Shown: piece after piece, positions 50,047-58,686 of the stretch | Layout of the letters: each line of letters starts with the position of its first letter | How positions within the stretch are numbered: the first letter of the stretch is position 1 | Origin: Corynebacterium comes | GTDB taxonomy: Bacteria > Actinomycetota > Actinomycetes > Mycobacteriales > Mycobacteriaceae | Direction: 5' to 3' | Assembly: GCF_009734405.1 (NCBI RefSeq) | Contig: NZ_CP046453.1 | Coordinates: 1-64,000, forward strand | DNA: 64,000 nucleotides | The notes under the pieces: model-generated | The model's input: only the letters and a program-made list of their open reading frames with translations | The model's database searches: none | Told to the model about the DNA's origin: nothing | Position numbers and translations under genes: made by a program

Positions 50047-50960
50047 CCCAGACACTTCACACCCCGCAGATCTCCGATGCCCAGCGTCGTGTGGAGGACG
50101 ACCTCGTCGACCGGGTCGTCGCCTCCTTCGACAACTGTGACAACCCCCGGCTGAAACAGGTCATGCAGTCGCTGACGGTGCATCTGCATGATTTCATCCG
50201 GGATGTGCGCCTGACCGAGGAGGAGTGGAACCAGGCCATCGAGTTCCTCACCCAGGTCGGCCACATCACCGACGACAAACGCCAGGAGTTCGTCCTGCTC
50301 TCCGACACCCTGGGGGCGTCGATGCAGACCATCGCCGTCAACAATGAGGCGTACGAGGACGCCACCGAGGCCACCGTCTTCGGCCCCTTCTTCCTCGACG
50401 ATGCCCCCGAGGTCGCCCACGGCGGCGACATCGCCGGCGACGCCCAGGGACAGCCCGCGTGGGTGGAGGGAACTGTCACCGACACCGACGGCAACCCGGT
50501 GCCGGGTGCCCGGATCGAGGTGTGGGAGTGCGACGAGGACGGCTTCTACGACGTGCAGTACGGCGACGACCGGATGGCGGGCCGGGCTTACCTCCACACC
50601 GATGAGCAGGGCACCTACCGGTTCTGGGGGTTGACCCCGGTGCCCTACCCGATCCCGCACGACGGGCCGGTGGGCCGGATGCTGCAGGCCACGGGACGCT
50701 CCCCGGTACGTGCCGCCCACCTGCACTTCATGGTCACCGCCCCGCAGTACCGCACCCTGGTCACCCACATCTTCGTCGACGGTGACCCGCAGCTGGAGAT
50801 CGGTGACTCCGTCTTCGGGGTCAAGGACTCACTGATCAAGACCTTCGAGCAGCAACCGGCCGGTACCCCGACCCCGGACGGGCGGGATGTGTCCGTAATG
50901 GGCGACGGAACCTGGGCGAAGACCCGCTTCGACATCGTGCTGGCCCCCGCAACCACGTAG
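50043..50960 (+). CDS. Hydroxyquinol 1,2-dioxygenase
   Basis: This 305-residue intradiol dioxygenase opens hydroxyquinol (1,2,4-trihydroxybenzene) to maleylacetate. An N-terminal helical linker domain (about 5-110) precedes the catalytic beta domain. Fe(III) ligands are visible as Tyr in [20 protein letters not shown] and His in AAHLHFM. The [10 protein letters not shown] segment is typical of the hydroxyquinol subgroup rather than catechol 1,2-dioxygenases. Translation is coupled to maleylacetate reductase by a four-base overlap, and an FAD hydroxylase gene follows 24 bases later. Confidence 0.92.
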   Translation: MTQTLHTPQISDAQRRVEDDLVDRVVASFDNCDNPRLKQVMQSLTVHLHDFIRDVRLTEEEWNQAIEFLTQVGHITDDKRQEFVLLSDTLGASMQTIAVNNEAYEDATEATVFGPFFLDDAPEVAHGGDIAGDAQGQPAWVEGTVTDTDGNPVPGARIEVWECDEDGFYDVQYGDDRMAGRAYLHTDEQGTYRFWGLTPVPYPIPHDGPVGRMLQATGRSPVRAAHLHFMVTAPQYRTLVTHIFVDGDPQLEIGDSVFGVKDSLIKTFEQQPAGTPTPDGRDVSVMGDGTWAKTRFDIVLAPATT

Positions 50961-50984
50961 ACGACTTCAGGAGAACTGATCATC

Positions 50985-52841
50985 ATGACCACCACTACTT
51001 CCGCAGATTTCACCACCGACGTCTTCATCGTGGGTTCCGGGCCCGCCGGCTCGTCTGCTGCCCTCTTCCTGGCCACCTACGGCATTGACTGTGTGGTGGC
51101 CAGCAAGTACGCCAACACCGCCAACACCCCGCGGGCACACATCACCAACCAGCGCACCGTGGAACTCATGCGGGATATGGGCATCGAGGACCAGATCAAG
51201 GCCGAGGAAGTCCCGCATTCCATGATCGGCGAAACCGTGTTCTGCACCGCCATCAACGGTGAGGAATTCGGCCGTGTCCACTCCTGGGGTACCGGCCCCG
51301 ACAGGGAAGGCGAGTACATCGCCGCCTCCCCGTCGCTGAACTGCGACCTTCCCCAGACCCACTTCGAGCCGATCCTGGTACGCAACGCCATGGCACGTGG
51401 TGCGGTGTTCCGCTGGAAGACCGAGTACGTCTCCCACACGCAGGACGCAGATGGGGTGCACACGACCGTCCGTGACCGGCTGACCGGGCACACCTACACG
51501 GTCCACTCGAAGTACCTCATCGGTGCCGATGGTGGGCGCTCCCAGATCGCCGCTGACCTGCAGCTGCCCATGGACGGGCAGATGGGGGTCTCAGGCTCGA
51601 TGAACATCCACTGCGACATGGACCTGAGCGAGTACTGTCAGGACCGCCAGTCCTCCCTGTACTGGGTCCTCCAGCCCGGAGCCGCCGTCGGCGGTATCGG
51701 GCTCGGCCTGGTGCGCATGGTCCGACCCTGGAACGAGTGGCTGGTCACCTGGGGCTACGACATCAACCAGCCCCCGCCGGAGATGGACGAGGCCAAGGCC
51801 GCGGACATCGTGCGTAACCTGGTCGGCATCCCTGATCTGGACGTCAAGGTCCACCACTGGTCGCTGTGGACGGTCAACGACACCTACGCCACGCAGAACA
51901 TGTCCGGACGCGTGCTGTGCGTCGGCGACGCCGTCCACCGTCATCCGCCGAGCAACGGCCTGGGGTCGAACACCTCCATCCAGGATTCCTACAACCTCGC
52001 CTGGAAACTGGCCATGATCATCAACGGGAAGGCCGGCGAGGAACTCATCGACTCCTATCAGGATGAGCGGGTGCCGGTCGCCCGGCAGATCGTCCGCCGG
52101 GCCAACAAGTCCATCACCGAGTTCAGTCACGTACTCGACGCACTGGGCATCGATCCGGCAGATGACGCCGAGGCCATGCAGGCGGCGATGGATGTCCGCA
52201 AGCAGCCCACCGAGGAAGGCGAGCGCCGCCGCCAGGCTCTCCACCACGCGCTGAAGATCAAGAACTACGAGTTCAACGCCCTGGGGGTGGAGATGGGGCA
52301 GCGCTACGAGTCTTCGGCTGTGGTATCTGACGGCACTCCGTGGCCCACGCAGGAGACCGATCCGGAGCTGCACTACCAGCCGACCACACACCCGGGTGCG
52401 CGTCTGCCGCACGCCTGGCTGAGCGGCTCCAACCCGGCGGCGCCGAAGGTGTCCACTCTCGATATCTGCGGCGGGGGACACTTCACGGTGCTCACCGGCA
52501 CCAACGGCCAGGATTGGGTGGATGCCGCCCAGACTGTGTCCGAGGAACTGGGAATCGAGATCCCCGCGTACAAGATCGGCCCCGACCAGGATTACACCGA
52601 CACCTACGGCGACTGGTTGCGACTGCGTGAGATCGCCGATGACGGGTGCCTGCTGGTTCGGCCGGACAACCACGTCGGCTACCGCGAGGTGCGCCTGGTG
52701 GCGGATCCCCTGGCCGCGCTTCGCGAGGCACTCGGCACCATTTTGCACCGCAGTCGCAGCGGCAACCGGGAGCAGCTCGTCGCTGACGGTGAGCTCCTGC
52801 GCCTTGGCCACCGCGAGCTGCAGACGGTGGACGCGAAGTAG
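50985..52841 (+). CDS. FAD-dependent phenol/resorcinol hydroxylase
   Basis: The 618-residue flavoprotein belongs to the aromatic PheA/TfdB-type monooxygenases. It has the Rossmann motif VGSGPAGSSAAL (about 15-26), the DG motif (GADGGRS near 184) and the GD motif RVLCVGDAVHRHPPSNGLGSNTSIQD near 308-330, and a C-terminal thioredoxin-like domain (about 450-610). It would hydroxylate resorcinol or a related phenol to hydroxyquinol, feeding the two preceding enzymes. Start ATG 50985 follows CAGGAG. It is the last intact gene of the cluster; the decayed recombinase follows within about 115 bases. Confidence 0.9.
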   Translation: MTTTTSADFTTDVFIVGSGPAGSSAALFLATYGIDCVVASKYANTANTPRAHITNQRTVELMRDMGIEDQIKAEEVPHSMIGETVFCTAINGEEFGRVHSWGTGPDREGEYIAASPSLNCDLPQTHFEPILVRNAMARGAVFRWKTEYVSHTQDADGVHTTVRDRLTGHTYTVHSKYLIGADGGRSQIAADLQLPMDGQMGVSGSMNIHCDMDLSEYCQDRQSSLYWVLQPGAAVGGIGLGLVRMVRPWNEWLVTWGYDINQPPPEMDEAKAADIVRNLVGIPDLDVKVHHWSLWTVNDTYATQNMSGRVLCVGDAVHRHPPSNGLGSNTSIQDSYNLAWKLAMIINGKAGEELIDSYQDERVPVARQIVRRANKSITEFSHVLDALGIDPADDAEAMQAAMDVRKQPTEEGERRRQALHHALKIKNYEFNALGVEMGQRYESSAVVSDGTPWPTQETDPELHYQPTTHPGARLPHAWLSGSNPAAPKVSTLDICGGGHFTVLTGTNGQDWVDAAQTVSEELGIEIPAYKIGPDQDYTDTYGDWLRLREIADDGCLLVRPDNHVGYREVRLVADPLAALREALGTILHRSRSGNREQLVADGELLRLGHRELQTVDAK

Positions 52842-52956
52842 TCGGCCCGTCCTTTCCCACCTGGCCTTGCCGCGGCGCGGGAAAAGACGGACAACAGGTC
52901 CAGGATTCGCCGGTGCCTGGTGGAGCACGGAGTAACCATTTTCCCCGGAGGTGCGC

Positions 52957-53469
52957 ATGTTGATGGCGATTAGACAAGCAACCGCACGGGGAGCAAGATG
53001 TCCGATTCCAGCACGACGCACTGATAAAAGCGGGCTGCTACCGGATCTTCACTGACACCACCTCCAGTTCGTTGGAGTCGAGACCCGAGCCGGATAAGGT
53101 GCTGGATCAGCTCCGTTCCGGCGACACGTTGATTGTGTGGCGCCTGGACAGCCTGGGCTGCTCGATCAGGCACCTGAGCGATCAACTCGCCGAGCTCCAG
53201 GAGCCAAGGGTGGAATTCCGGTCGCTGCAGGAAAACCTCGACAGCGCCGATGCCGCGCGTGTGAGGGGAAGGCCGGAGGTCGGGCAACACTACTGAGTGG
53301 GAACAAGCTGCGCACCGTGCGGATACTCTACGAGCAAAAGGACATGGCCGTCGCCCAGGTCGGTGTGGTCCGCGGCGTGAGTCGAACCATGGTCTACCGT
53401 GCCCTGCGTCGCCAATTGGGCAGCTTGCCCCCGCCAGCGAAAATCTGCGAAAACTATCTGCTGGCTTAA
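52957..53469 (+). pseudogene. Decayed serine recombinase (resolvase/invertase)
   Basis: Translated pieces resemble a Tn3-type resolvase. QDVRFQHDALIKAGCYRIFTD, KVLDQLRSGDTLIVWRLDSL, IRHLSDQLAEL and FRSLQENLDS come from the catalytic domain in one frame (stop at about 53294). LRTVRILYEQKDMAV and VSRTMVYRAL come from the C-terminal helix-turn-helix in another frame. The segment between (the GKLVFHIFAALAEFER part) is missing, and the N-terminus with the catalytic Ser is scrambled. Deletion plus frameshift leave it inactive. It lies directly downstream of the aromatic cluster, which may mark an old insertion edge. Confidence 0.8.
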
Positions 53470-53737
53470 CTCACGTGTTATGCCGCTTAATGTTCGCCAT
53501 CAAGTTTCACCCGCATGTACCAGCGGTGCATTCTGAAACACGTCTCATCAAAGCCATTGACCCGGTGAGACGCTGTCGGGGGAGAGGCTTCCACGCGGAG
53601 AAACAGAGCCCGTCGCAAGCGCCATCAATATGGATCACGCTCACGGGGGTGCGTACCCCGGAAACGCACAACCGGGCCCCAGTACGGGACCCGGCGGCAG
53701 GCATCGGCTCAACTGCTCACCGGCGCAGGTGGGAATG

Positions 53738-54094
53738 TCACCAGAAGACGGCGATGGCGATGTTGATCAGTGCCAGGCCACCCACCGAGTGGGCGAGACC
53801 CTTGGGGACCGGTTCGTTGCGGGCCACCTTGCGGCGGCCGATGACGGCGGCGACCAGCACGGCGATGAGGACGACCAGCTTGATGCCGATCTTCATGTGG
53901 TTGACCGTGCCGTCGTTCATCTCCGCCAGGCCGACGAGGCCCAGGCCGGTGAGCAGCTGGACCCAGGCGCCGATGTGCTGCCACTGGAGCACGGTCGGCT
54001 GGCGGAAGGTGGCGAGCCAGCCGCCGACGAGGGCAGCGGCACCGACGATGTGGAGGAAGACGAGGAGTGAATAGAGGAGGTCCATGGCTGCCAT
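53738..54094 (-). CDS. Small integral membrane protein
   Basis: This 118-residue protein has four predicted membrane helices (about 5-27, 42-57, 70-88, 100-118). The opening LLYSLLVFLHIVGAAALVGGW resembles conserved actinobacterial membrane proteins of unknown function. The stop lies within the last helix, so nothing follows it on the inner face. ATG 54094 has GGAAAG upstream; an ATG three codons later is equally possible. It is 40 bases from tspO on the same strand, so they may be co-transcribed. Confidence 0.75.
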   Translation of the reverse strand: MAAMDLLYSLLVFLHIVGAAALVGGWLATFRQPTVLQWQHIGAWVQLLTGLGLVGLAEMNDGTVNHMKIGIKLVVLIAVLVAAVIGRRKVARNEPVPKGLAHSVGGLALINIAIAVFW

Positions 54095-54134
54095 GCTAAC
54101 TTTCCGGCACTCAGGTGGCTAAACGGACAGCGGC

Positions 54135-54644
54135 TCAGCGGTTCTGGTACCAGATCGTGCCCGTGAGCACTGTGGCGAATGTTGTCCACGCGGCGTAGGG
54201 GAGGAGGAAAGCGCCGCGACTCCTGCTCACCGCCATGGTGCGTCGGGCCAGGTCGGCGCTGGAGATCGCGAGCGCGCCCGCCTCAAGGGTGGCAAGGCCG
54301 GACTGGTGCCCCTTGAAGAACAGCGCGCTCCAGCCCGCATTGAGCGTCAGGTTGGCGGCGAGCGCGTTGCGCAGTGCCTGGTATTCGGCCGTATCGCCGC
54401 TCTCCCGCAGGTCCGCCAGGCTCCGGCCCGCGACGGCGGCGATGCTGGCGTACAACCCGGTCCAGGCGACGGGGAAGACCCAGGCGGGCGGCTGGATGGA
54501 CGGTTTGGTCAACGACCGGTACCAGGACGAGGAGGTGTCGGTGGCCAGGGATCCCGCGACGGCGGTGGCTATGACCGCCGCGGAGGTGGCGCCGATGGTG
54601 CGGTAACGACGTTGCGTGGGGGTGGAGAGGTTGAGGAAGCTCAT
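54135..54644 (-). CDS. tspO: TspO/MBR family membrane protein
   Basis: TspO proteins are five-helix membrane proteins that bind tetrapyrroles and related ligands. The 169-residue product has the family features: SWYRSLTKPSIQPPAWVFPVAWTGLYASIA near 40-70 (the WYxxLxKPxxxPPxxxFPxxWT motif), NLTLNAGWSALFFKGHQSGLA near 98-118 and LLPYAAWTTFATVLTGTIWYQNR at the end. Start ATG 54644 follows the basic N-terminus. Its role (stress or porphyrin handling) is inferred from the family. Confidence 0.92.
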   Translation of the reverse strand: MSFLNLSTPTQRRYRTIGATSAAVIATAVAGSLATDTSSSWYRSLTKPSIQPPAWVFPVAWTGLYASIAAVAGRSLADLRESGDTAEYQALRNALAANLTLNAGWSALFFKGHQSGLATLEAGALAISSADLARRTMAVSRSRGAFLLPYAAWTTFATVLTGTIWYQNR

Positions 54645-54735
54645 TATCCCGATGCTAGAGAATCGCGCGACCGCCAGCCGCGCCGAGGATGAGCCGGGCC
54701 CACTGTCATCGTGAACCAGCCCCCGCGTTCAACGC

Positions 54736-55839
54736 CTATTCGGCGGCAAGCTCGGCGAGATCGGCCTGGTCGGTGACCTCGATGTCGTCGTCGGTGATGA
54801 GGAAGCTCATGAGGTCCTCACCGAGGACGACTTCGCCGTCGTAGTTCTCCTTGGTGCGGGAGATCATTTCCTCGTCGGTGATGCCCTCGACCTTGCCGGG
54901 GATGCCGTTGACGAAGTGCGTGTACACGGCCAGCTTCGGCTTGGCTTCGGCGAAGATCTCGCCGGCCTGGTCCGGGGTGGTGTGGTGTGAGATGACCTGG
55001 GGCAGGACGTTGCGGTCTTGGAAGGCGGCGACCTCGTGGAGCATGAGGTCCACGTCCTTGCCGTAGGTGACCACGTTCTCGTGGGGGATGGTGTCACCGC
55101 TGATGAGCACGGACTTGCCGTTGTAGTCGATGCGGAAGCCCTTCGAGGGCTTGATCACGTTGGCGGGGTCATGCTGGACATCGAACATCGTCACCTGCAG
55201 GCCGTCCTGGTCGAAGATGACGCCGTCCTCGGTGAACTCGTGGGCCTGGATGCCGGTGGTGTCGCGCTGGACCTCGCCATCGGCGACCCGGACGTCGATG
55301 TCGTTCTGGAAGGCGTCGCGCACGTTGTCGACGATGTTGCTCACGCCTTCGGGGCCGTAGACGTTGAAGGTGCCCTCGCGTCCGCCGAAGGCGGGCACGT
55401 AGCCGGTCATCCACAGGTCGTCGATGCTGATGACGTGGTCGGAGTGGAAGTGCGTGAGGAAGAGGCCGTCGACCTGGCCGGCCTCCACACCGGCCTGGAT
55501 GAGGCGGATGATGGCGCCACGGCCGGCGTCGATGACGTAGTTCTTTTCCCCGGCCTGGACGAGCACGGAGAAACCGAAGCGGTCGGTGCTCGGGATCGGG
55601 CTTCCGGTGCCCAGCAGAGTGACCCGCAGGTCACCCTCGGTCGGAGCGTTCGCCGCCGGGTGGATCGACTCGGTCACGTTGACGGGGAAGTCGTTGGCGG
55701 AGACTGTCCGCGCGGAGGAGGATTCACCCTCCTGCGCGCCGGTGGCAGTGCACGCGGTGACTGCCGTGAGCGATAGCAGCAGGGCACCGGTGACGACGGT
55801 CCTGGCGAAGGGGCGGGAGGTGGAGAAGAAGTGTTTCAC
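54736..55839 (-). CDS. MBL-fold hydrolase lipoprotein
   Basis: The 367-residue product has a lipobox signal peptide (LLLSLTAVTAC, cleavage before Cys30), so it is anchored outside the membrane. The mature part is a metallo-beta-lactamase fold of the tRNase Z/AtsA-like type: LLGTGSPIPSTDRFG, LTHFHSDHVISID (HxHxDH), SGDTIPH and ISHHTTPDQAG (distal His). Extracellular members include aryl-sulfatase-like and lactonase-like enzymes; the substrate is unknown. The start is GTG 55839. It stands alone between tspO and the FGGY kinase gene. Confidence 0.85.
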   Translation of the reverse strand: MKHFFSTSRPFARTVVTGALLLSLTAVTACTATGAQEGESSSARTVSANDFPVNVTESIHPAANAPTEGDLRVTLLGTGSPIPSTDRFGFSVLVQAGEKNYVIDAGRGAIIRLIQAGVEAGQVDGLFLTHFHSDHVISIDDLWMTGYVPAFGGREGTFNVYGPEGVSNIVDNVRDAFQNDIDVRVADGEVQRDTTGIQAHEFTEDGVIFDQDGLQVTMFDVQHDPANVIKPSKGFRIDYNGKSVLISGDTIPHENVVTYGKDVDLMLHEVAAFQDRNVLPQVISHHTTPDQAGEIFAEAKPKLAVYTHFVNGIPGKVEGITDEEMISRTKENYDGEVVLGEDLMSFLITDDDIEVTDQADLAELAAE

Positions 55840-56088
55840 TGGTCATATACCGATCGTTGGTGTGAGTTGACCCGTACGAAGATAGCAAGTAAGAATCGTC
55901 ATACCTAAACGGTTTCTTCCGCCCCCGCGAAAGGGGCCGCCGGCACCTGTTCTTCCGTTCCCCGTCGTTTCTTTATCGCCCCTCATGGTTGATACCCGAC
56001 CCGGCCCACCGCATTACCCTGGAATGACACAGCCCGTGGCACGCCGTGTCACCCCGAGCAAGCGCCCCTACGAGAGCGGAGGCCCAGC

Positions 56089-57582
56089 ATGGACCACAAG
56101 ATTCCCACGATGTCGGTGAAGTTGAAGAAGTCCACCGGCCCGTACGTGGTGGCGCTCGACGTCGGGTCGACTGCCTCGCGGGGTGGTCTCTATGACGCCA
56201 CCGGCCAGCCGGTCTCGGGGTCCAAGCAGCGGATCTCGCATGAGTTCCTCACCGCCGGTGACGGTACGAGTGTCATCGACGCAGACCAGGTCGTCGCCGA
56301 GTGCCGGGAGATCATCGACGAGATCGTGTGGTTCGCGCAGGACAAGGGGATTGCCGACCAGATCGCCGGCGTGGCCATGGACTCCTTCGCGTCCTCGCTC
56401 ATCCTCGTCGGAGCTGATGGCAGGGCCCTGACCCCGTGCTTCACCTACGCTGATTCCCGCTCCCGCCGGCAGGTCCAGGAGCTCGGCGAGCGTATCGACG
56501 AATCCGCGTACCACGCCCGCACCGGCGTCCGGCTCCACACCTCCTATCACCCGGCCCGCCTGCTGTGGCTGCAGAGCGAGGACCCGGAGACCTTCGCGCA
56601 GGCGGAATCCGTCATGACGATCGGGGAGTACGTCTACCTCCGTCTGGCCGGCATCCGCGGTCTGGCCACCTCGGTGGCGGCGTGGTCGGGCATCATTGAT
56701 GTGCGTACCGGCGCCCTTGACCTGCCGGTTCTGGCGGCCTGCGGAGTCTCCCCGGAGCTGTTCTCGACCATCGTCGATCCGGACCAGCCGGACCGTCCGA
56801 CCTCCACCGGGTGGAAGGAACTGGGGAAGGTCGACTGGTTCCACGCCATCCCCGACGGCTGGCCCTCCAACATCGGCCCCGGGGCGATCGACAGCTCGAC
56901 CGTCGCCGTCGCCGCGGCCACGTCCGGCGCCGTGCGTGTCATCCTCGATGAATGTCCGGACGAGATCCCCTCCGGCCTGTGGTGTTACCGGCTCTCGAGT
57001 GACCGGTGGATCGTCGGCGGCGCGCTCAATGACGTCGGTCGCGCCGTGTCCTGGCTGGACGCCACCGTCGCCTCGCCCGGGGAGAATCTCGACGCGGTGC
57101 TCGCCGGCCCTCCGCTGGCGGGCACCCCCTCCGTCCTCCCGTTCTTCAGCGGGGAACGCGCCACCGGCTGGGCGGCCGACGCCCGCGCAACCTTCCACGG
57201 CGTCACCACCGCCACCGGCCCGCAGGAGTTGTGGCGGGGTGTGTTCGAGGGTCTGGCCCTGTCCTACCGGCGGGTATGGGATGAACTCACCGTCGCCGGC
57301 GCCCGGCCGGAGCGGGTGATCGCCTCCGGACGTGTCTCCCTCGACCATCCCACCTGGCTGCAGATGCTTGCCGACGCCCTCGAGGCCCCCGTCATCCCCC
57401 TGGCCATGAAGCGTGCGACACTGCGCGGCACCGCCCTGATCGCGCTCGACACCCTCGCGCCCGAGGTGGACAGGGCGACGCCACCTTTCGGCGAGACGTG
57501 GCAGCCCGTCGATAAGCATCTGCCTCATTACCGGCAGGCGATGGGCGACTTCGAGATGCTCTACGACGTGCTCGTCACTTAA
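56089..57582 (+). CDS. FGGY-family carbohydrate kinase
   Basis: The 497-residue kinase matches the FGGY (gluconate/xylulose/ribulose kinase) family. It has an N-terminal actin-like domain starting YVVALDVGSTASRGGLYD, a middle segment with AMDSFASSLILVGADG and TYADSRSRRQV, and a C-terminal domain with LPFFSGERATGW and GVFEGLALSYRRVWDEL. It phosphorylates a sugar or polyol with ATP; gluconate kinase is the best guess from the LPFFSGERATGW style. ATG 56089 heads the open frame. It is convergent with the SDR gene seven bases away, and no sugar transporter is near. Confidence 0.85.
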   Translation: MDHKIPTMSVKLKKSTGPYVVALDVGSTASRGGLYDATGQPVSGSKQRISHEFLTAGDGTSVIDADQVVAECREIIDEIVWFAQDKGIADQIAGVAMDSFASSLILVGADGRALTPCFTYADSRSRRQVQELGERIDESAYHARTGVRLHTSYHPARLLWLQSEDPETFAQAESVMTIGEYVYLRLAGIRGLATSVAAWSGIIDVRTGALDLPVLAACGVSPELFSTIVDPDQPDRPTSTGWKELGKVDWFHAIPDGWPSNIGPGAIDSSTVAVAAATSGAVRVILDECPDEIPSGLWCYRLSSDRWIVGGALNDVGRAVSWLDATVASPGENLDAVLAGPPLAGTPSVLPFFSGERATGWAADARATFHGVTTATGPQELWRGVFEGLALSYRRVWDELTVAGARPERVIASGRVSLDHPTWLQMLADALEAPVIPLAMKRATLRGTALIALDTLAPEVDRATPPFGETWQPVDKHLPHYRQAMGDFEMLYDVLVT

Positions 57583-57589
57583 CGGGCCC

Positions 57590-58351
57590 TCACTGCGCGG
57601 CCTTCGAGTCGCCGTCGACCGCGAGCTGCTGCCCGGAGATCGTCCGGGCGTGGGGGCCGGCGAGGAAGAGGGCGAGCGCGGCTATGTCGGCGGGGTCGGT
57701 CACGGCCTTCACCGACTGATTGGCCAGGGCGGCGCTGCGCTCATCCTCGACGCTGCGCCCGGAGACCTCGGCACGTGCCTCCAGGACCGTGTCCAGGCGC
57801 GAACCGCTGACGATGCCGGGATGGAGCGAGTTCACCGTGATGCCGTGGGGGCCGAGTTCCAGGGCGAGGGTTTTGGTGAAGCCGACCAGCCCCCACTTGG
57901 CGGTGGTGTAGCCGATTCGATTCGGGTAGCCGAACCTGCCGGCCACGGAGGACATCACCAGGACCGTGCCGCCGCCGGCCACCTTCAACAGGGGGACCAG
58001 GTGTCTGGCCACGGTAAAGGCTCCGTTGAGGTTCACGTCCAGGACAGAACGCCACGCCGCCGGGTGGTACTCCTCCACGGGCGCGGTGGGGCCCGGGATG
58101 CCCGCGTTGCTGATCAGGACGTCGAGTCCGCCCAGCTTCTCCCGGACATCCTCCACCAGCTGGATGACGTCCGTCTCGGACGTGACGTCCCCGACGCTTC
58201 CCGTGAGGTTCTCGTGCTCGTCGACGACCTTCGCGACGGCGTCCGGGTCGATGTCGAAGACGTGGACGGCGGCGCCGTCGGCGAGAAATGCCTGCGCCAT
58301 GGCCCATCCGATGCCGCTGGCTCCCGCCGTGATCAGGACTCTCTGCTGCAT
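57590..58351 (-). CDS. Short-chain dehydrogenase/reductase
   Basis: The 253-residue SDR has the Rossmann motif TAGASGIGWAMA, NAG motif (ISNAGIPGP), the catalytic Ser-Tyr-Lys set (SSVAGRF..., YTTAKWG) and a C-terminal LFLAGPHARTISGQQLAVDGDS segment. It probably oxidises or reduces an alcohol or ketone with NAD(P)(H). ATG 58351 follows AAGGGAAA. It diverges from the Baeyer-Villiger monooxygenase gene, so the two may act in succession: alcohol to ketone, then ketone to ester or lactone. The substrate is unknown. Confidence 0.88.
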   Translation of the reverse strand: MQQRVLITAGASGIGWAMAQAFLADGAAVHVFDIDPDAVAKVVDEHENLTGSVGDVTSETDVIQLVEDVREKLGGLDVLISNAGIPGPTAPVEEYHPAAWRSVLDVNLNGAFTVARHLVPLLKVAGGGTVLVMSSVAGRFGYPNRIGYTTAKWGLVGFTKTLALELGPHGITVNSLHPGIVSGSRLDTVLEARAEVSGRSVEDERSAALANQSVKAVTDPADIAALALFLAGPHARTISGQQLAVDGDSKAAQ

Positions 58352-58686
58352 CTGTGATTTTCCCTTCAGTTGCTGGTCCCAGGTCCATCGGCCTCGGACC
58401 CCACTCTGGTCATGTGATTGGTGCCACATTCATTTGTAGCTGACGCCTGTTGTGCTGGGGCCATCATTGGGAATCCATCGATACCTAATGGGTTGTGATT
58501 GATGCTCTGAGTGGAAAAAGTGGCGGAATGACCGGTTGTGTCGAAGTGGAACAGATGTGCCGGGTAGGCGCCTTTAGTCTTCCCTCATGCATGTGACGGC
58601 AATCACCAACGCGTACGTGCTGAGTGCCGGGACACAGATTTCCGGCTGATTGTCCCCCTGGTCCCCCAGAAAAAAGGATGTTTCTT
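58352..58686. other. Divergent promoter region between SDR and BVMO genes
   Basis: This 335 bp gap separates the SDR and BVMO starts and should hold both promoters. It has AT-richer patches near 58440-58520. No operator palindrome stands out and no regulator gene lies within the gap. Confidence 0.5.
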
